Origin: Lethocerus indicus
Taxonomy: Eukaryota > Arthropoda > Insecta > Hemiptera > Belostomatidae
DNA: 64,000 nt
Direction: 5' to 3'
NCBI GenBank assembly: GCA_019843655.1
Contig: JACDQD010000004.1
Location: 32,561,872-32,625,871, forward strand
Shown: positions 11,571 through 24,562 of the stretch, piece after piece
Numbering within the stretch: the first letter of the stretch is position 1
Layout: every line of letters starts with the position of its first letter
Program-made: the position numbers and the translations under genes
Notes under the pieces: generated by a model
What the model saw: the letters and a program-made list of their open reading frames with translations, nothing else
The model's database searches: none
Told to the model about the DNA's origin: nothing

Positions 11571-14500
11571 TAGTCTTCTGATTTTTATCGCGGCCCATTT
11601 TTCAGTAATTTCTTGAGGGAAAAGTTTACATCCCGTCCGTATAAAAGATTTCTTTTATAGAAACAAAATTCAGAATAATATTGTGAACTCTAGTCCAATA
11701 TTGAAAACTTGCCATTTGATCTTCCAGGCTTTGTCGCTTTCAAGAATGGAAAATGAGCTCACCTTGCACCACTTTCACAATACTATATACTTATATATTT
11801 TAAAAAATTATTTTTCCAAAGTAAAATCATTCCAAGTTATATTATTTTAATATTGTAGTAGTTAAATACAATTTTTCGTAAATCTGGTGAGGGGTACCAG
11901 TTTAAATTCTTCTAATAGCGACTTGTAATTATATTACCGGTTTATTATTTACATAATATATTAAATTTATATCACATTTTATGTCCAATACTCCACAGTT
12001 TCGAATAGTCACTTTACAAAGAAAGAATACTTTCTTTGTTGTATTAACCAATTTTGCGTACTTATAAAAAAATGTAACATTTTGGCGATATTGTTTTTAA
12101 TTATATAACATGACATTATTCTTTGTAATTTCTTCTTAAACCTGTAAGCCTTGCCATCTAATATTCTCAAACGCTGAGTATTATATCTCATAATCTAATT
12201 CCTTTTTCATTTGGTTCCAGGTATGTGGTTGGTTTTCTTCACAATTCACGGCGTAAATTGGACTGAAAATTGTGCGGGATGAGTTGTGCGCTGCAATAAT
12301 CTAAGAGATTATTACTGGCCGTGTCACGAGTAAGTTTTACACAAACCGTTTACGTTATTCAGAGACACGCCTCGCACTTTACACGGCCATCTGTCTGACG
12401 CCACGATTATTTTAATCATTTTAAAGATAGGGCGCGAGCATTTATTCCCGGGACTTGTGAGTCAACAAAAATAATTATATAACTTTAAGAAGAATTCCTT
12501 TTGCTATTTCCAACCGATATAATATAGATGGAAATATAAGAGAAATAAGTAATCGGGAACTCTCACGATAACGAACTTTTTTTCATAAATATTTTACAAC
12601 ATACAATGTCAATTGTTTAAGCGAATTTTTCAAAACGCCACACATTTCTGCACAGAATGTCAATTGGTGTAAAGCTTTTATTTATTAGGTTGTAGCAGAA
12701 ATAATGCAGTATTTTGAGCTATTTGTTTTAAAATTCTATAACTTAAACGTAACTTTATTAACCGAAATTAGAAAGAAACCAAACTTCATTGATATTCCGA
12801 GCCATCTGAGCTCATATATAGAAGTATTTATTTTATATAAAAGTATTTTAAGTATACGAATTAATTGTTTGCTCGAAATGGATTATGTTCGAATGGAAGA
12901 AGAGTTTGAGAAAAGCTTCAATAGACACATTGCTGCCTAACAACAGTGCACATTTCCTGGTCTGTGATTACAAGTCGAGTGAAGAAAATCCTGCATTAAT
13001 TTGTTTCGTGACAACTTAATATTTTTATACCTATATTATACCAAGCAGTAGACTAGTAACTAAGTTTTGTTTGCCAGGATAAACTGTTTTGCCTCAACTT
13101 TCTGACTCAATTCGTTGAATCCGAGGAGATTTTCTTCGGGAAAAACAGGTCTGTCGTGTCGGCGTTGCCCAATCGCTGGTTGCCCTTTCGTCACGTAGAA
13201 GTAATTTTCGGAGACGTTGGGTAAAGGCTTGTTGGGGAAGGCAGGTGAAAGTTGAACAATTAGCGCGTTGTCATTTCCACGTCGACTCACTTTCTTGGTC
13301 CCAGGTGCCAGGTCGTTGTTCGCGTCCGCCGGAGCGACACCTTCCGGAGGACGGCCTTTCCCCGAATACCGGAGTCTACTGGAATGAGAATGGAAAATTA
13401 AGGACTGTATTCCGAAATAATGTTTTATTATTTCTTTTGTTCCCGTTCAGGACCTTGATTCGCCGGGAGATTTCACCGCCATGAAATTAACATGAAAATT
13501 AGCTATTCTGTGCCCTTTTCCTAACTAGACCAGTGGCAGTATAATGTCAGACATCTTAAACTTTCTCTGAGGAATTTTACTAGATGATTCGGATATTATG
13601 GTAATTCTGTGTTTTACGTCCTCTGTGCGATCTTGTTCAACAAGTAACGCACTAATCGATTCTGGCCAACGGAATAATTCAAAATTTATATTTAAGTCCT
13701 GTCCTGGGCTATCTACTTTAATCTCTCTGTGTGTGCACAATTTGGTTTAAGAAAGGGGACAAATATTATGCCGCTTTGTGGACTTTGAAGGGGGGAAAAC
13801 CCCGCTCAGTTATCTGTCCGGGGTTCTATTTGTGGAATTGTTGGAAATTACCGACGGGGTTAATTCAGAAAATATTTTTCGTAGCCACCCTTAATATTAA
13901 CATTACTGAAATTTGGAAAAATCTTAATGAGTTCCAGTTAGAAGCTTTAGTAGTTTTTACCGGGGAAAATACATAACTCTTGTTTGGTATATTAAATTTT
14001 CCATAACTATTCCAATTAGTAGTACTTCTTTTATGTTAAATTTAATATATATGAACCGTTGAAACCCATCGAATTGAAGACTGTGCTCAGTTTCCCTTTT
14101 CCTTTAGTCTGTCGAACTAAGAGGAAATTATGTTAATCTCATTTTTAACTTTTTTAAAAACGATTCCTCCTCGTGGTATTCGTCGTTACTCTGGAGTAAG
14201 GGAAGGCGTAGTAAACCTGTGGTGATAGTTAAGTTACTTGCACCGGTGGAGATAATAAGTTTTATCAGCTGAAAACAAACAAGTTCCGTGCAAGCAGAAT
14301 CGTAACTACTTTACGACTTGCTAGTTTTCTAATTTCAAGGATACCGTTTCGTTCACCTCCCGACTTAATTGCTTATTACCAGTAATAATTTCATGAATTA
14401 TTCAGATCATCGCCGCGTACCGACAGGACTTAATTATCGTCAACCTCGGAGCAAAGTCCCGAATATTCTGAAAGGTCCCATTTTACGACTTTTCTAATTC

Positions 14501-16254
14501 TCGCATCTATATTATTTCCGCTCAATATATCAAGCGGCAATTTATAATAATTATTCTTTGTTTTTTCGAAAATGACACGTAAATCTTTATATCTCGGTTA
14601 TTTATCATAAGTAATCAATAAAAAAATTTTAAATTTAACCGTTGTACAGTCAGCCTACGAAAGCCTGGGGATACACTATGAAAATGTAAATGTCATAACT
14701 CCCGCATGTTTTCCTGTCGAGGGTAATCATGTTTTATAACTATAATGATTTCTGAGGACGGTTTTAAAATAAATTTTATTCTACGCCCTGAGTCTATATT
14801 CTCGCCTGTAACTATAAAGTATCCGGCCATATTGTCTTGTGTTTTTGATGGGTTTTATCCAACTCGGGTAATAATTCACCTATTTTTCTCTTGATGGCCG
14901 ATTCTTTTTTACTCTGACGGTTGAGTGGCCAATATTTATTTAGTGTTCCTATAGGCCGAAGTCTCTGACTGATTTAGCGATAAATAAATGAGCTGTAGGG
15001 GCGTTTCCCTTTGATGGAAAATCGTATTTTATTACATTCTTCGAAACATATTTACGTTCCTCCTATATGTGTGAAGAATATGCGATTTCGCGCTAAAATG
15101 TCCTTTCTAATTATTCGATTTAGGCAACGTTCGACTGAAAAATTATCAATTCATCTTTTTCCATAAATTAACGAGCGTGGAAATTGCGTATGCCTCACGT
15201 TTCGAAGCTTCCTCCTGTTTGCGAAAGTTCCTTCCGCCGTTATACCTTGGCCATGTGAGGTCATGCGGGCCCGCCCTCTGTGTGTCTGTTTACAGACGCT
15301 CGAACGTATGAAGAAAAAAACGAGATCTTTTTATCGATAAAGAGTCGGAAACTTCAATTCCGCCAGTTTCCTTTCGAGTCGCCGCCTTCAGTTCCACTCT
15401 CGCGAAACACTATTATTATATTCGCCGGTAGTTTGGTTTTTCGCGCACTAAATCTAATATTCCGCGCCCGCCAAGCGGTTTTATCTGTATTTATTCAATG
15501 AAGTTTGCTAAACCTAGGAATTCCCAACCAGACTGTTTTGAGCTTCCCCGTATTGTCAGTAGAATTCTGTTATTAATATATAGATTTTCTCATGAATATA
15601 GCAAAAATCGAGCATATCATGTTTCGATATTCCAATATTACTCGAAGGAAATATTTTATGTAATTTCAGGAAATTGCGAGCAAAGACAAATCTGACATTT
15701 TCTCTGCTTACAATACTGTAATTGTTGTTGCCAGCCGGCAGCAATTTTGTTTTGGTGAAATTGATTATCGAGGAACGGCCTACGAAAAACAAGGCCTAAT
15801 CTGCGCTCTATTAAGCGGGAAAAAAAACTTCCATGGCCGGTCATATGTTTCTCCGGGCGAACGGGTGGCCCACGCTCTGAACTCATTCTTATTTTTAACT
15901 CCAGCAGTTCTCTAGGCGGTTCTCTCCCGCCTCTGATAAAACTATATTCCCCGCCCGCCCTTTTTAAGATTTGGGGTCACTTCCTGCGATTGCGTCGAAA
16001 CCGCTCGAAGAAGAGTGTCTCCGTTATCTTCTTCGGCCCGTCTGTTTCGATTACAGAAATACTGACGCCTAATTTCGGCGCTTATTCGATCCCGATTCCC
16101 ATTATCATTAAAATTCGTTTATGTAATGAGCTAATGATATATTTTTATCATCTCCTTCGGCGCTAATTTTTAGCGTTGAAATTCTCGTTTTTTCGGCCGA
16201 TTCTTGTGGGATAATTTGCACACTGCAAGAATCCATTTTTATTTCTCCATACCC
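11571..16254. other. No gene seen
   Basis: Mostly AT-rich unique DNA. Frames of 60-81 codons without domains. Confidence 0.5.
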
Positions 16255-16380
16255 GACTGGAAGGAACCTGCTGAAACGGATATCAAAATTGACCGTAACC
16301 AACAAACTCTAATGTTAATTCATATCCAGAGATCGAAAAGTCTTCAAATCATCTTTAATCCCCGTTATCATATATTATTG
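16255..16380 (+). mobile_element. Jockey-type LINE fragment, short
   Basis: Encodes ETDIKIDRNQQTLML followed by IHIQRSKSLQIIFNP, matching [14 protein letters not shown] and [17 protein letters not shown] of the copy at 58.4-59.2 kb with the GIELWGS part deleted. Confidence 0.55.
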
Positions 16381-17739
16381 GGAGTTACTATTGTTTCTCT
16401 AATAATAATCTGCAACGATTGCACTTTATATATAGTTGAGGCCTAGGTTCATCACCGGTTGTCATAAATCACAAATAATCAATTTTGTCAATAGTGAGTT
16501 GTTTTACGCGTCGTTCGCCTGTTCTCAAATAATTTTAGATTAGTTGTAAAAGTTCGTTACCGGTGTATATATCGATCAAATTTAGGTGCTGTCGGTGAAA
16601 TTATTCGAGAGAGTACTGTTGTTGTGTTTTCGGGATATTTGAGACGGACCTTCCGAGCGAAATATTCGCTGATTAAATAATGGCCCTATAACTCTGGTGG
16701 AGAATTTCTGGAGGACGCGGTGGCTACTTCTTGTCAATTGGACGGCCCAATTTGGAGTGAAAACCGACGGCGGCGGCGGCGGCCCTATGTAAATTCGGTG
16801 GAAAAGAATATATGTTAATTTATTCCGAGTTTTTTTTCCCTCTTAAAGACTCCCTCGTTAGCCACGTTTCAGTGACCGATCGGACGGAAAACGTTTTATT
16901 TCTTCGTCTTGACACTTTTCCTCGAGCTTAAGACTGCAACTTTTTCTGGAGATATTGCTGTCCCATTCATTCTTAACCGTTCTCATTCGACGTATATCGT
17001 GCGGTATATTTGTCCCCGACGGACTGCTTAGGCGCGGTCGCCTAGATAATTCGTTTACCAGTTTATATTTTTCCGTTGCCCTTATCGTCGAGTGTTTCCC
17101 AAGCGGTAGTCATCGCCTTTTTTTATATGCGATTCGCTCAACATGGTCATGACGCACGCGTCAATCCCCCTAACGGGAAGGATGCGGTACGCGTTTAACT
17201 TGTAAATTCGTCTAAATGGCCCTGATTACGATTTTTGTCGTTCTATATCGAACCGGAATTATGACTCGTGCGTCTACACACACAGAGCGTTAACAGATTT
17301 AACTCAGTAATAAATTAAGCCGGACGTGTAATTTGGTATCCGTATTACAGTTGGTGTAAAAATCGATCAGTCAAAAATTAAAATTACGATATCGCGACAT
17401 TTTCGGCTGTTAGTTTTTCATAATTTTAGAAAAATTAAATCTCATTCAACTACGCATCGACTGTATCTTATCAATCCTTTCTGTTTCCTGTTGGTTGCGC
17501 GTTCTTCTATCTCTCGGAAAAATAGAGCCAAACCATTGAATAATTTAAGGCCGAAATGAGTCACCTCCATTTGAACGCTTGTTATATAACTTACCGTGCT
17601 TTTAGTATGGTGTTTCGATACAAACGTGCGAGATGTAGCAATATAAATTATTTTCTTTAAAAGCTATTTTTCGACTCGTGTCCGGGCTACATACCGAGGA
17701 GATCTCTGGGAGTTAAGCCATTGTGTGAGAACTAATACA

Positions 17740-17800
17740 TAAATCCATTGCACCTATAACGTGTACTAACTGTTGATTGTGCAATAAATAATAAAGTGTT
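17740..17800 (+). mobile_element. Jockey 3' tail remnant
   Basis: cattgcacctataac followed by actgttgattgtgcaataaa matches the 3' tail seen at 59,190-59,228. No coding part is attached. Confidence 0.5.
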
Positions 17801-18159
17801 TCGGTTTAGAGCGCACTGACCATCGGTCAAATGTGGGTTGGTCGGACATGGGGACTCAGTCATGGGCCTGGTATAATCTGCATTCGCCCCGCGTCTTGTG
17901 CACTGTCGCACCCCGTTGAATGAAAATAAAACCGGCTTCATTTGAATTTCCCTGCCGGCTTTTGTCTTTTAAACGTGTCCTCCTCTCCTCTATTCCCGCT
18001 TCTGTACTCCTTCCGCCCGGAGGTTATTCCGCCTCCTCCCATTTCTGAATACCGGGGATATACAGCACAGGATACCGCTTCGGAGATACTGTTCAGCCGG
18101 TTCTTCCGTCGGAAGAATCCATTTTACAGACGTGCAAAGCCGTCAATACAGTCTACGAT

Positions 18160-18525
18160 GTATATCGTATCTAGGACTACTGAGGCCATCGCTAAGACGG
18201 ACATCAAAATTTAGACGAATTTAGAAAGCCGTATTGAAACCGAGGTGGGTATACGGCATCGAACTACTGTCGCCCTTATCCAGAGATTCCTATCGAAAAT
18301 CTTCCCCTTAATGCTCCCTGGTATGTTTCTAATCTATAATAGTAAACGGAGTTATTTAATCCCGGTTCCTAAAGTTTCAATTTACTCCATCCATTATCCC
18401 ACCCACGACGGATTAAACACCACCGGCCCAGAGATCTCACCGGGTGGTTTCGTTATCGGGAGAAGCGAGACATTAAAAACATTCCACTATTGTACCCATA
18501 GCCATGAAGAATTGAATAAATAAAA
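18160..18525 (+). mobile_element. Jockey-type LINE fragment, decayed
   Basis: Ordered matches to the 58.4-59.2 kb copy: gaggccatcgctaagacgga, tattgaaaccgaggtgggta, cttatccagagattcc, cttaatgctccctggtatgt, then the acccacgacggattaaacac and gggtggtttcgttatcggga tail. Several frame breaks. The first bases overlap the style of the hairpin repeat core. Confidence 0.65.
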
Positions 18526-19794
18526 AGAAAAAATTAACAAACTGTATAAAAGTAATTTTTCAAACAAATTTTTCCATCATTCCTGGGTCTTCGCGTTCGT
18601 AACTTTACTTTTAAGTACATATGTACAAATCCCTTATATATTTGGAAAGTTAGTGGCCTACCACGTACATGAGATTTTTTTTTGCATTACTGTGTTTTTT
18701 TTTCATTAATTGTTTGCCCCGGATTTTAATTAACCAGTTAGCAACGCACATTTCACTTTACGGCTTTTTAATTAATTACGATTAGATTTCACAATTTTAC
18801 TGCAATACGCATTTATCACGGGAGAAACGTCTGCGGGTCGTTTGTACATTGAGCGGAAATTTCAAAAAAGGGTTATTATGCGGTAGAATGGGAACGTTGA
18901 AATGGCTTCGACGAGTGGGACGTCGGTGATCGAATACGGCCAGTTTCTATAAGTGGTTTTCCCAATGTGGAAGCGCAAACTTTCATCATACTGTAGGTTG
19001 AGTAATAAGTAACGTGTTGAAGTGTTGGCGATGTGAATAAGTAATTTTGCTGCAGTCTATTTCCGTTTTTCGTAGAGCAGTCCTAGTGTTGAAGAACAAT
19101 ATTGTGTATTGGTTTCTGAAAAAAGTAAAAATTGAAACTTGTTGAAAATGATGAAACAGCTCGACATTACTAAATTTGAGCATACCTACAAAATCTAAGA
19201 TTACATATAAATATCTAAACGACATAATACTATAATTAAAAACAGAAACCGTTCATGGGAGATCAACTAAATCACACTGGTACATAATCCAAAATATGTC
19301 AACTAATAACGCAAACGTAAATATCATGGATAATGCAAGTATATGCAATTTCAATTAGAATCGCTAGGTACATCATCGTCAATTTTGGCATTAAATAAAG
19401 AGAAAGGTTTCATTCTTACATATTTAATAAGTGTAATTAATATTTTTTTTATCTCGCGAATACCCTGATTACGGAGAACTCGCGTGAGCGGTACGAGTTA
19501 AAATTTTCCGTCGATTTTCTCCGCGCATTTAAATCGTTCCATAAATAAAGATAAAGTCCGCAGTTTTTGCTGAAAGTTTTAATTTTTTTCTGCACCAAAT
19601 GTAGCGCATTAAGCTTTCCGCCGGCTGGGTACGTATTCAGTTTTCATTTGTCCGGGCTCCGCATCTTGTAATTTTGTAAAATTGAAGTCAGTTTTATTGC
19701 AGTTTTCGCGTTATTCTAGCCCCTCTCTTCGGTTCGCTCGTTGTGCGGGACGCTTGTGGGCATCCGGTTGCAATGTCTCAGGCAGCCCGCGTGC

Positions 19795-19860
19795 CATAGC
19801 ACCCAGCGGCGGACACCGCTACTGAAGATGGCGAGTGGCCGAAACCACTGTTCGGCAGTG
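19795..19860 (+). repeat. Hairpin repeat family, core only
   Basis: gctactgaagatggcgagtg then gccgaaaccactg, next to a degenerate arm. Lies 250 bp before a perfect short palindrome and 600 bp before the piggyBac relic. Confidence 0.5.
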
Positions 19861-20111
19861 GTCTAAAGCCACTTTAAAACCGGATAAAGGAAGGCTAAAT
19901 TCGCCATAAATTTATTTTCCTGACAAATCCGTTGGGGGGGAAACCTCCGGTATAGCGATCCTTTGTAGGTCAGGAGAGTTCGGATTCGGATTTCAATTGT
20001 TCCCCGAGTTAAATGCGGGTCCGTTAAGTGGGCGGGGTCTGAGGGGCTTCCTACCATTCAACAGTCCGCAGATTGTTTTCCGTTCTTACCGAATGAGTCA
20101 TAGAATTTTGC

Positions 20112-20138
20112 CGCCTTACCTTAGGGTAAGGTAAGGCG
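20112..20138. repeat. Perfect 12-bp inverted repeat with GGG loop
   Basis: CGCCTTACCTTA, loop GGG, TAAGGTAAGGCG. No T tract or gene context is evident; it sits between a hairpin-family core and the piggyBac relic. Confidence 0.8.
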
Positions 20139-20436
20139 ATTGGCGGTAGTCGCCTCGGCCAATCCTAATTGGCTCATTGTTCGCCGCTGGGCAAATGCTC
20201 CGTTGCATAATAGTGCGTGCCCCGCGTCCGTGACAGTGTCTGTGCCTGTGCCTGTGACTGTGGGCCAACCACTAGATCCGTGACCCGCGCCCCCTCCTCG
20301 CTCCTATCTCGGCCGGCCGATCTAGCCGTCTGTGACCGGAATCCTCGCGTGTCGACGACGCCGCCCCGACCGCATTCTAATTCCCGTCAGCATTGCGGCG
20401 CTAAAATACATTGAAATGAATTCCCCAATTATTTAA

Positions 20437-21000
20437 CCCTTTCACGGCGGAGCGCTCAGAAGTGAATTGCGCTCTAAGCAGCCGATGCACGATCGACCGC
20501 GCGGACATAATACGGCATAATGCTCGTGAAAAAGAATTTCGCAGTCGGTCGACGATGCTCCGAATTTTTATTAGCGCGTCTCGATTTGTCGTTTCATTGT
20601 TATCACGAAAGTGCAGCATTCGTAATAAAGATTTATACCTTTTGTATTATTGTCTTTTGTCATTATTCGTGGAAAATTTTCCGTTCGTAATAACTCGTCG
20701 GTTGACCAATATTCTTCTATTGATACTTTTTTTACTATCGACATTACAAAATCGATACATTTCGGGCACCGTTGTATTTTTCCATGCCATCAATCGTGAG
20801 TGCTTACTGCGTACAGTTTTCCTGGTATAATAAGCATCGCTCTCTCTTACAATACGTTCGACCATATTTTCGGAAAAGAAAAGTTGAAAGATATCTAATA
20901 TCGACGATTTATCGTCAATATTCGCTTTAATTCCTGGTAGATTTTCATCAAAATCAAAAACTTTTGGAACCAAATTTTGTGCTCTCCAAAGAAATTGAGC
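20437..21000 (-). pseudogene. piggyBac transposase relic with one terminal repeat
   Basis: Minus-strand frame from about 21,000 reads FLWRAQ, then FDFDENLPGI, FQLFFSENMVERIVRES and WKNTTVPEMYRF, which match the N-terminal part of piggyBac-type transposases (DDE_Tnp_1_7). A single in-frame TAA at 20,647-20,649 interrupts it, and the frame continues with YKSLLRMLHFRDNN and ALIKIRSIVDRL, again family-like. The protein stops before the catalytic Asp residues. At 20,433-20,436 there is TTAA followed by CCCTTTCACGGCGG, the target site and terminal repeat style of piggyBac. The opposite end was not found. Inactive. Confidence 0.72.
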
Positions 21001-24000
21001 GCCTATAGGCGCTGTTCGCTGAGAGTGAGCATCTATAACTGCAAAAACCGGTAGGAAAGGAAAACGAAAGGAAAACCCATAATTTTACCCGATTACTACT
21101 TTATAGTAGTAAATACGCGCGCGCGTTTACGTTGAATCTCTGTACCCGACTATCGAAACAATCGACCCGAACTACTGAGGCCATTGCTAATACAGTCCCC
21201 GACAGTCGAAGAAGTTCATTTTTTATCCGACACATTAAACGGTGAAACAATTCATCGTTATAATTTTAATTGTTTGTAATATTACATTCGAATGCATACA
21301 GTCTCGGGTTCTTCTAAAAAGCCTGTTACTGAGAAAAACTTTCGTTCTCGGTATTTCACTGCCGGACTACCATAATTTAGATAACAGTCGGTCTGGCTAC
21401 CGGACAGTTAGACGTTCATGCAGTGAAAGTTAATGAGGTCTGTAATACACCTCAGATTCGGGGCCTCCTGGGCTCGAATCTTCCACTTTTCGGAACGATC
21501 TTTCCAGGATTCACATTACGTCCGAACGATTCTCTGGAATCGGTTTTACTGGAGATGGTTCTGAAAGAGGCGTCGAAATCGAGGGTTTTTTTGTTTTACT
21601 CGTGTCATTAGAATGTCGCGTCGTAGGTTCCGGCCGTCGTGAGATGTTTGTTAAAAGCCTCGTTGTGTGCTTTCCTCACGAGAGAAACTACACTCTTGGA
21701 GCTATTCATAGCTTGTTACGAAAATATTGTTCTTTCGATTCAGTTTACGAAATGTCCAATACTATTCAGGAATAATTATAGAATAGACTTCTCTGTTTTC
21801 ATATAATGAGGTACTCATGCTTGTTAATTTCAGCATATCGATTCACTCAATAAATTTGTTTGTAATTCTGTATCTTTTGAAGCGAATAAAGTCTGGGTCT
21901 ATCTTTCCGCTAGAGTTTTAATAAATTATACAGCCCCACGTTTAAGCAAAATAGTGATTGTTTTTCGCCCAACTTTGCAACTCGGCCGGCGCGAATTGGG
22001 CAATTCGGCCGCGGGCAATTTTCCGCCATAATATTTTATGCAATCCGCCATTTCTCAACACTCGAAAGACATTTAACGAAGAGATCTAGGCAAGCGTAAA
22101 GGAAAGTCTTGTGTTGGCACTCAAAGGTTGTGGGTTCCACAACCCGGTTGCGGGGGGGAGGGCTCTCGTCGAGGAAATGGCATATATAGGTCACTTCACA
22201 CCTGGTCGAAACTAGACACTTCTCAACCGCTCCAGGCCTCTGTTAAGTCTCAATTACCATTCCCGGGCACGCGTCTATATACGCTCGGTTCCACTGGAAG
22301 CTGTTGCTTCGGACGTTCGTGAGTATTACGAAGGAGGAAAGACACGCTTTCCGTCATAAGCGATTAAGTGGATATATGAAAAAAGTGGTTTATTCTATAG
22401 AAACATATCAAAAGTCCCTTACAGACGCCCGAAAAGGAAGAGGCCACGTGATCTAAACATACCGGGAAAAAACAGAAAATATATAGAACGAATTTTGATA
22501 ACAGAAGGAAAGCCGGTGGAGTTTTCCTCAATTATTCTACATTTATATTAGTGCTATTTTAATATCAGTGTCCCTGATTATATTTAAAAGCCGAACATAA
22601 TACTATTTTGGGTACTGTTAGTGTTGATAAATTTCAAGAGGATACATTTGGTTCCCATTGGTTGTTTGTAGGAATGCCAATTTAGAATATCTAAAAGTCG
22701 ATTCTATAAAATCAAAATAAATGATAAATATGTAAAAAAAATATACAGAAGAAGAACGACGACATACGGAAATTCTATAGTTGTGATTTCATTTTAAAAT
22801 AGTTCTACTCTTTGGTTTTTCCACCGTGAACATTATTTTGCAACGATTGTTCTACAGTTGTGAACTAATCAATTTCCCGTTCTCTTATCCCAAAAGAGTT
22901 GAAGACAGGTCTTTTATCTTTATTTATACTTGTTGACCCTTCCATTGGACAGGGGTTCCCCCCATTCACGAGGGACTTCGACCTTTGCTTCCGTTGATTT
23001 AATTCCGCTTATCGCTATTAACATAATTGGGCGGCTCTGAAATATGATTTTGTGCTTCGATTGAAAACGACATCGGCGTAAATATTATAAGTACTTGGAG
23101 CGGTAAATCATGTTCGGCCATCAGCGTGCAGATGCGGCAGGTAGGACACGCTGTTCTCAGTTGACATCACTCTGTGAGCTCATGCTGTCTGTTACTCAGC
23201 CCCGCGTCAATTCGAGGATGGGACCTTAGCTAACACGATTTAATGACTATTTCTGCTTCGGAGGACGCGCATGACGTTCGCCACGTGTGTCATACAGCGA
23301 ATAGCGTGCGCTCCTATTTAGCGTTGCGCCATCTGCCGTCATGGCGGATGGATTTTCGACGGAAACGAATCATCGAATAGCATCCCGTTGGATGTACAAT
23401 TTTTCTCAGTTATATTTAGCGATTGAAACCCTTCTCTAAATATTAAAGATATACTTTCGAATATTCGTGGTCTCCGAGGGCCTACCCCCCTACCTGTTTC
23501 TGTACGGCCAACTGAATTTCACAAATCTAATTTTAGACAGTTTCTTTCATATATATCGTCTCCTACTTCCCCCCTCCGTTGTGCCTGCAGATTAAGCTCA
23601 CTAAGGATTTTCCTGTACGAGGTTTTTCGACTACTCGGTCTATATTCGTCCACATTGTCCCGGCATTGCGGATGAATTACGGCATCTCACGCCCGACTCG
23701 TCTGTTGTGAAAAAAAATATAATAAATAATAATAAAAAAAAACCTATTACCATATATAAATACGAGTGCATTGTTGGGCGCCGTTTATGAAGTGTCGCCG
23801 TCATTGTTGTCCGCCCCTTGCCCCTCTGTGCCCGTGGGGCGATGGCATTGTTTACCGCCGAGTGTTCGTTCACACAGGAGGATCGCGTAAACGTCTGGGC
23901 CTCACGCCGTGTACAATGTCTCCCGTCCGGTTTTTTTTCCATTGTTGGGCGCCGCAAGAAGTATAGCGCGCCAGTTCGGTCTCTACCAGCAGAGGAGGGA

Positions 24001-24154
24001 ACGGGCCACGACGATTACGGAATAAGCGAGAGGGCGCGGCGGGCGTTCATTGTTGACTTAAACGTTTTCCTGTTGAATTCTATACGACGGCGTGTGCTTA
24101 TTGATCTCGTTTTTTTTACGAAATAGCATGGACAATGTATAAGTAATCAGTTTA
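21001..24154. other. No gene seen
   Basis: Apart from the CATTGTTG-bearing segment near 23.8 kb, unique sequence. A short gaggccattgctaatacagt at about 21,177 may be another jockey remnant. Confidence 0.45.
23760..23960 (+). repeat. CATTGTTG-bearing segment
   Basis: Repeated gcattgttgggcgccg, gtcattgttgtccgcc and ccattgttgggcgccgcaag within 200 bp. Related in motif to the CATTGTTG family but the flanking blocks differ, so it may be a separate repeat. Confidence 0.35.
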
Positions 24155-24362
24155 GAATACCTGATTTGTGGTGTGCGAGGGGTTGGAATACCGTAGATTT
24201 CGTGTTTTCCTCTCGTCGGTTTGGCCTTTTCCTAGACCGGTTGCCAGACACTGTAACCCCAAAAAGCATCCACAGCGACTAACACCGATACAGCCGAAAC
24301 CGGTCTAGCAGAAGACCAAACCAGCGAGAGAGGAGACAGAAGAACACGAAATCCACGGTATA
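24155..24362 (+). repeat. Hairpin repeat family, complete copy
   Basis: The left arm (24,190-24,242: taccgtagatttcgtgtttt, cctctcgtcggtttggcctt, ctagaccgg) pairs with the right arm (24,296-24,362: gccgaaaccggtctagcaga, agaccaaaccagcgagagag, acacgaaatccacggtata). The arms are about 60 bp with few mismatches and the loop is about 55 bp. No coding capacity; the structure suggests a foldback or MITE-type element. Confidence 0.7.
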
Positions 24363-24562
24363 AGGAAAAGAATCGACTTAAACGTACGTCTGAATTGACC
24401 ACAGTTAACGATCTAACAATCAACGAAGCAGTGTTGAAACCGACGTGGATATACGGTACAGAACTATTCGGTACACAGATTCAATTCCACCCATCCTTCC
24501 TGGTATATTTCAAACCATACCATTCACCGAGGCCTCAACCTACCGACGTTTGACGGATTTAT
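24362..24562 (+). mobile_element. Jockey-type LINE fragment
   Basis: aaaagaatcgacttaaacg begins a stretch with gttgaaaccgacgtggatat, acggtacagaactattcggt and tcaacctaccgacgtttga, in the order of the 55.9 and 58.7 kb copies. It starts exactly where the hairpin repeat at 24.16-24.36 kb ends. Confidence 0.6.

Larger units (their letters stand above)
16381..19794. other. No gene seen between LINE fragments
   Basis: Outside the jockey pieces at 17.74-17.80 and 18.16-18.53 kb this is unique AT-rich sequence, with a short CGG run at about 16,768-16,782. Confidence 0.5.

Noticed and set aside
20401..20450. C-terminal continuation of the piggyBac protein (SERSAVKGLNNWGIHF)
   Set aside because: This stretch spans the terminal repeat and TTAA site, so the apparent similarity to the KxWGIKF motif is coincidental.
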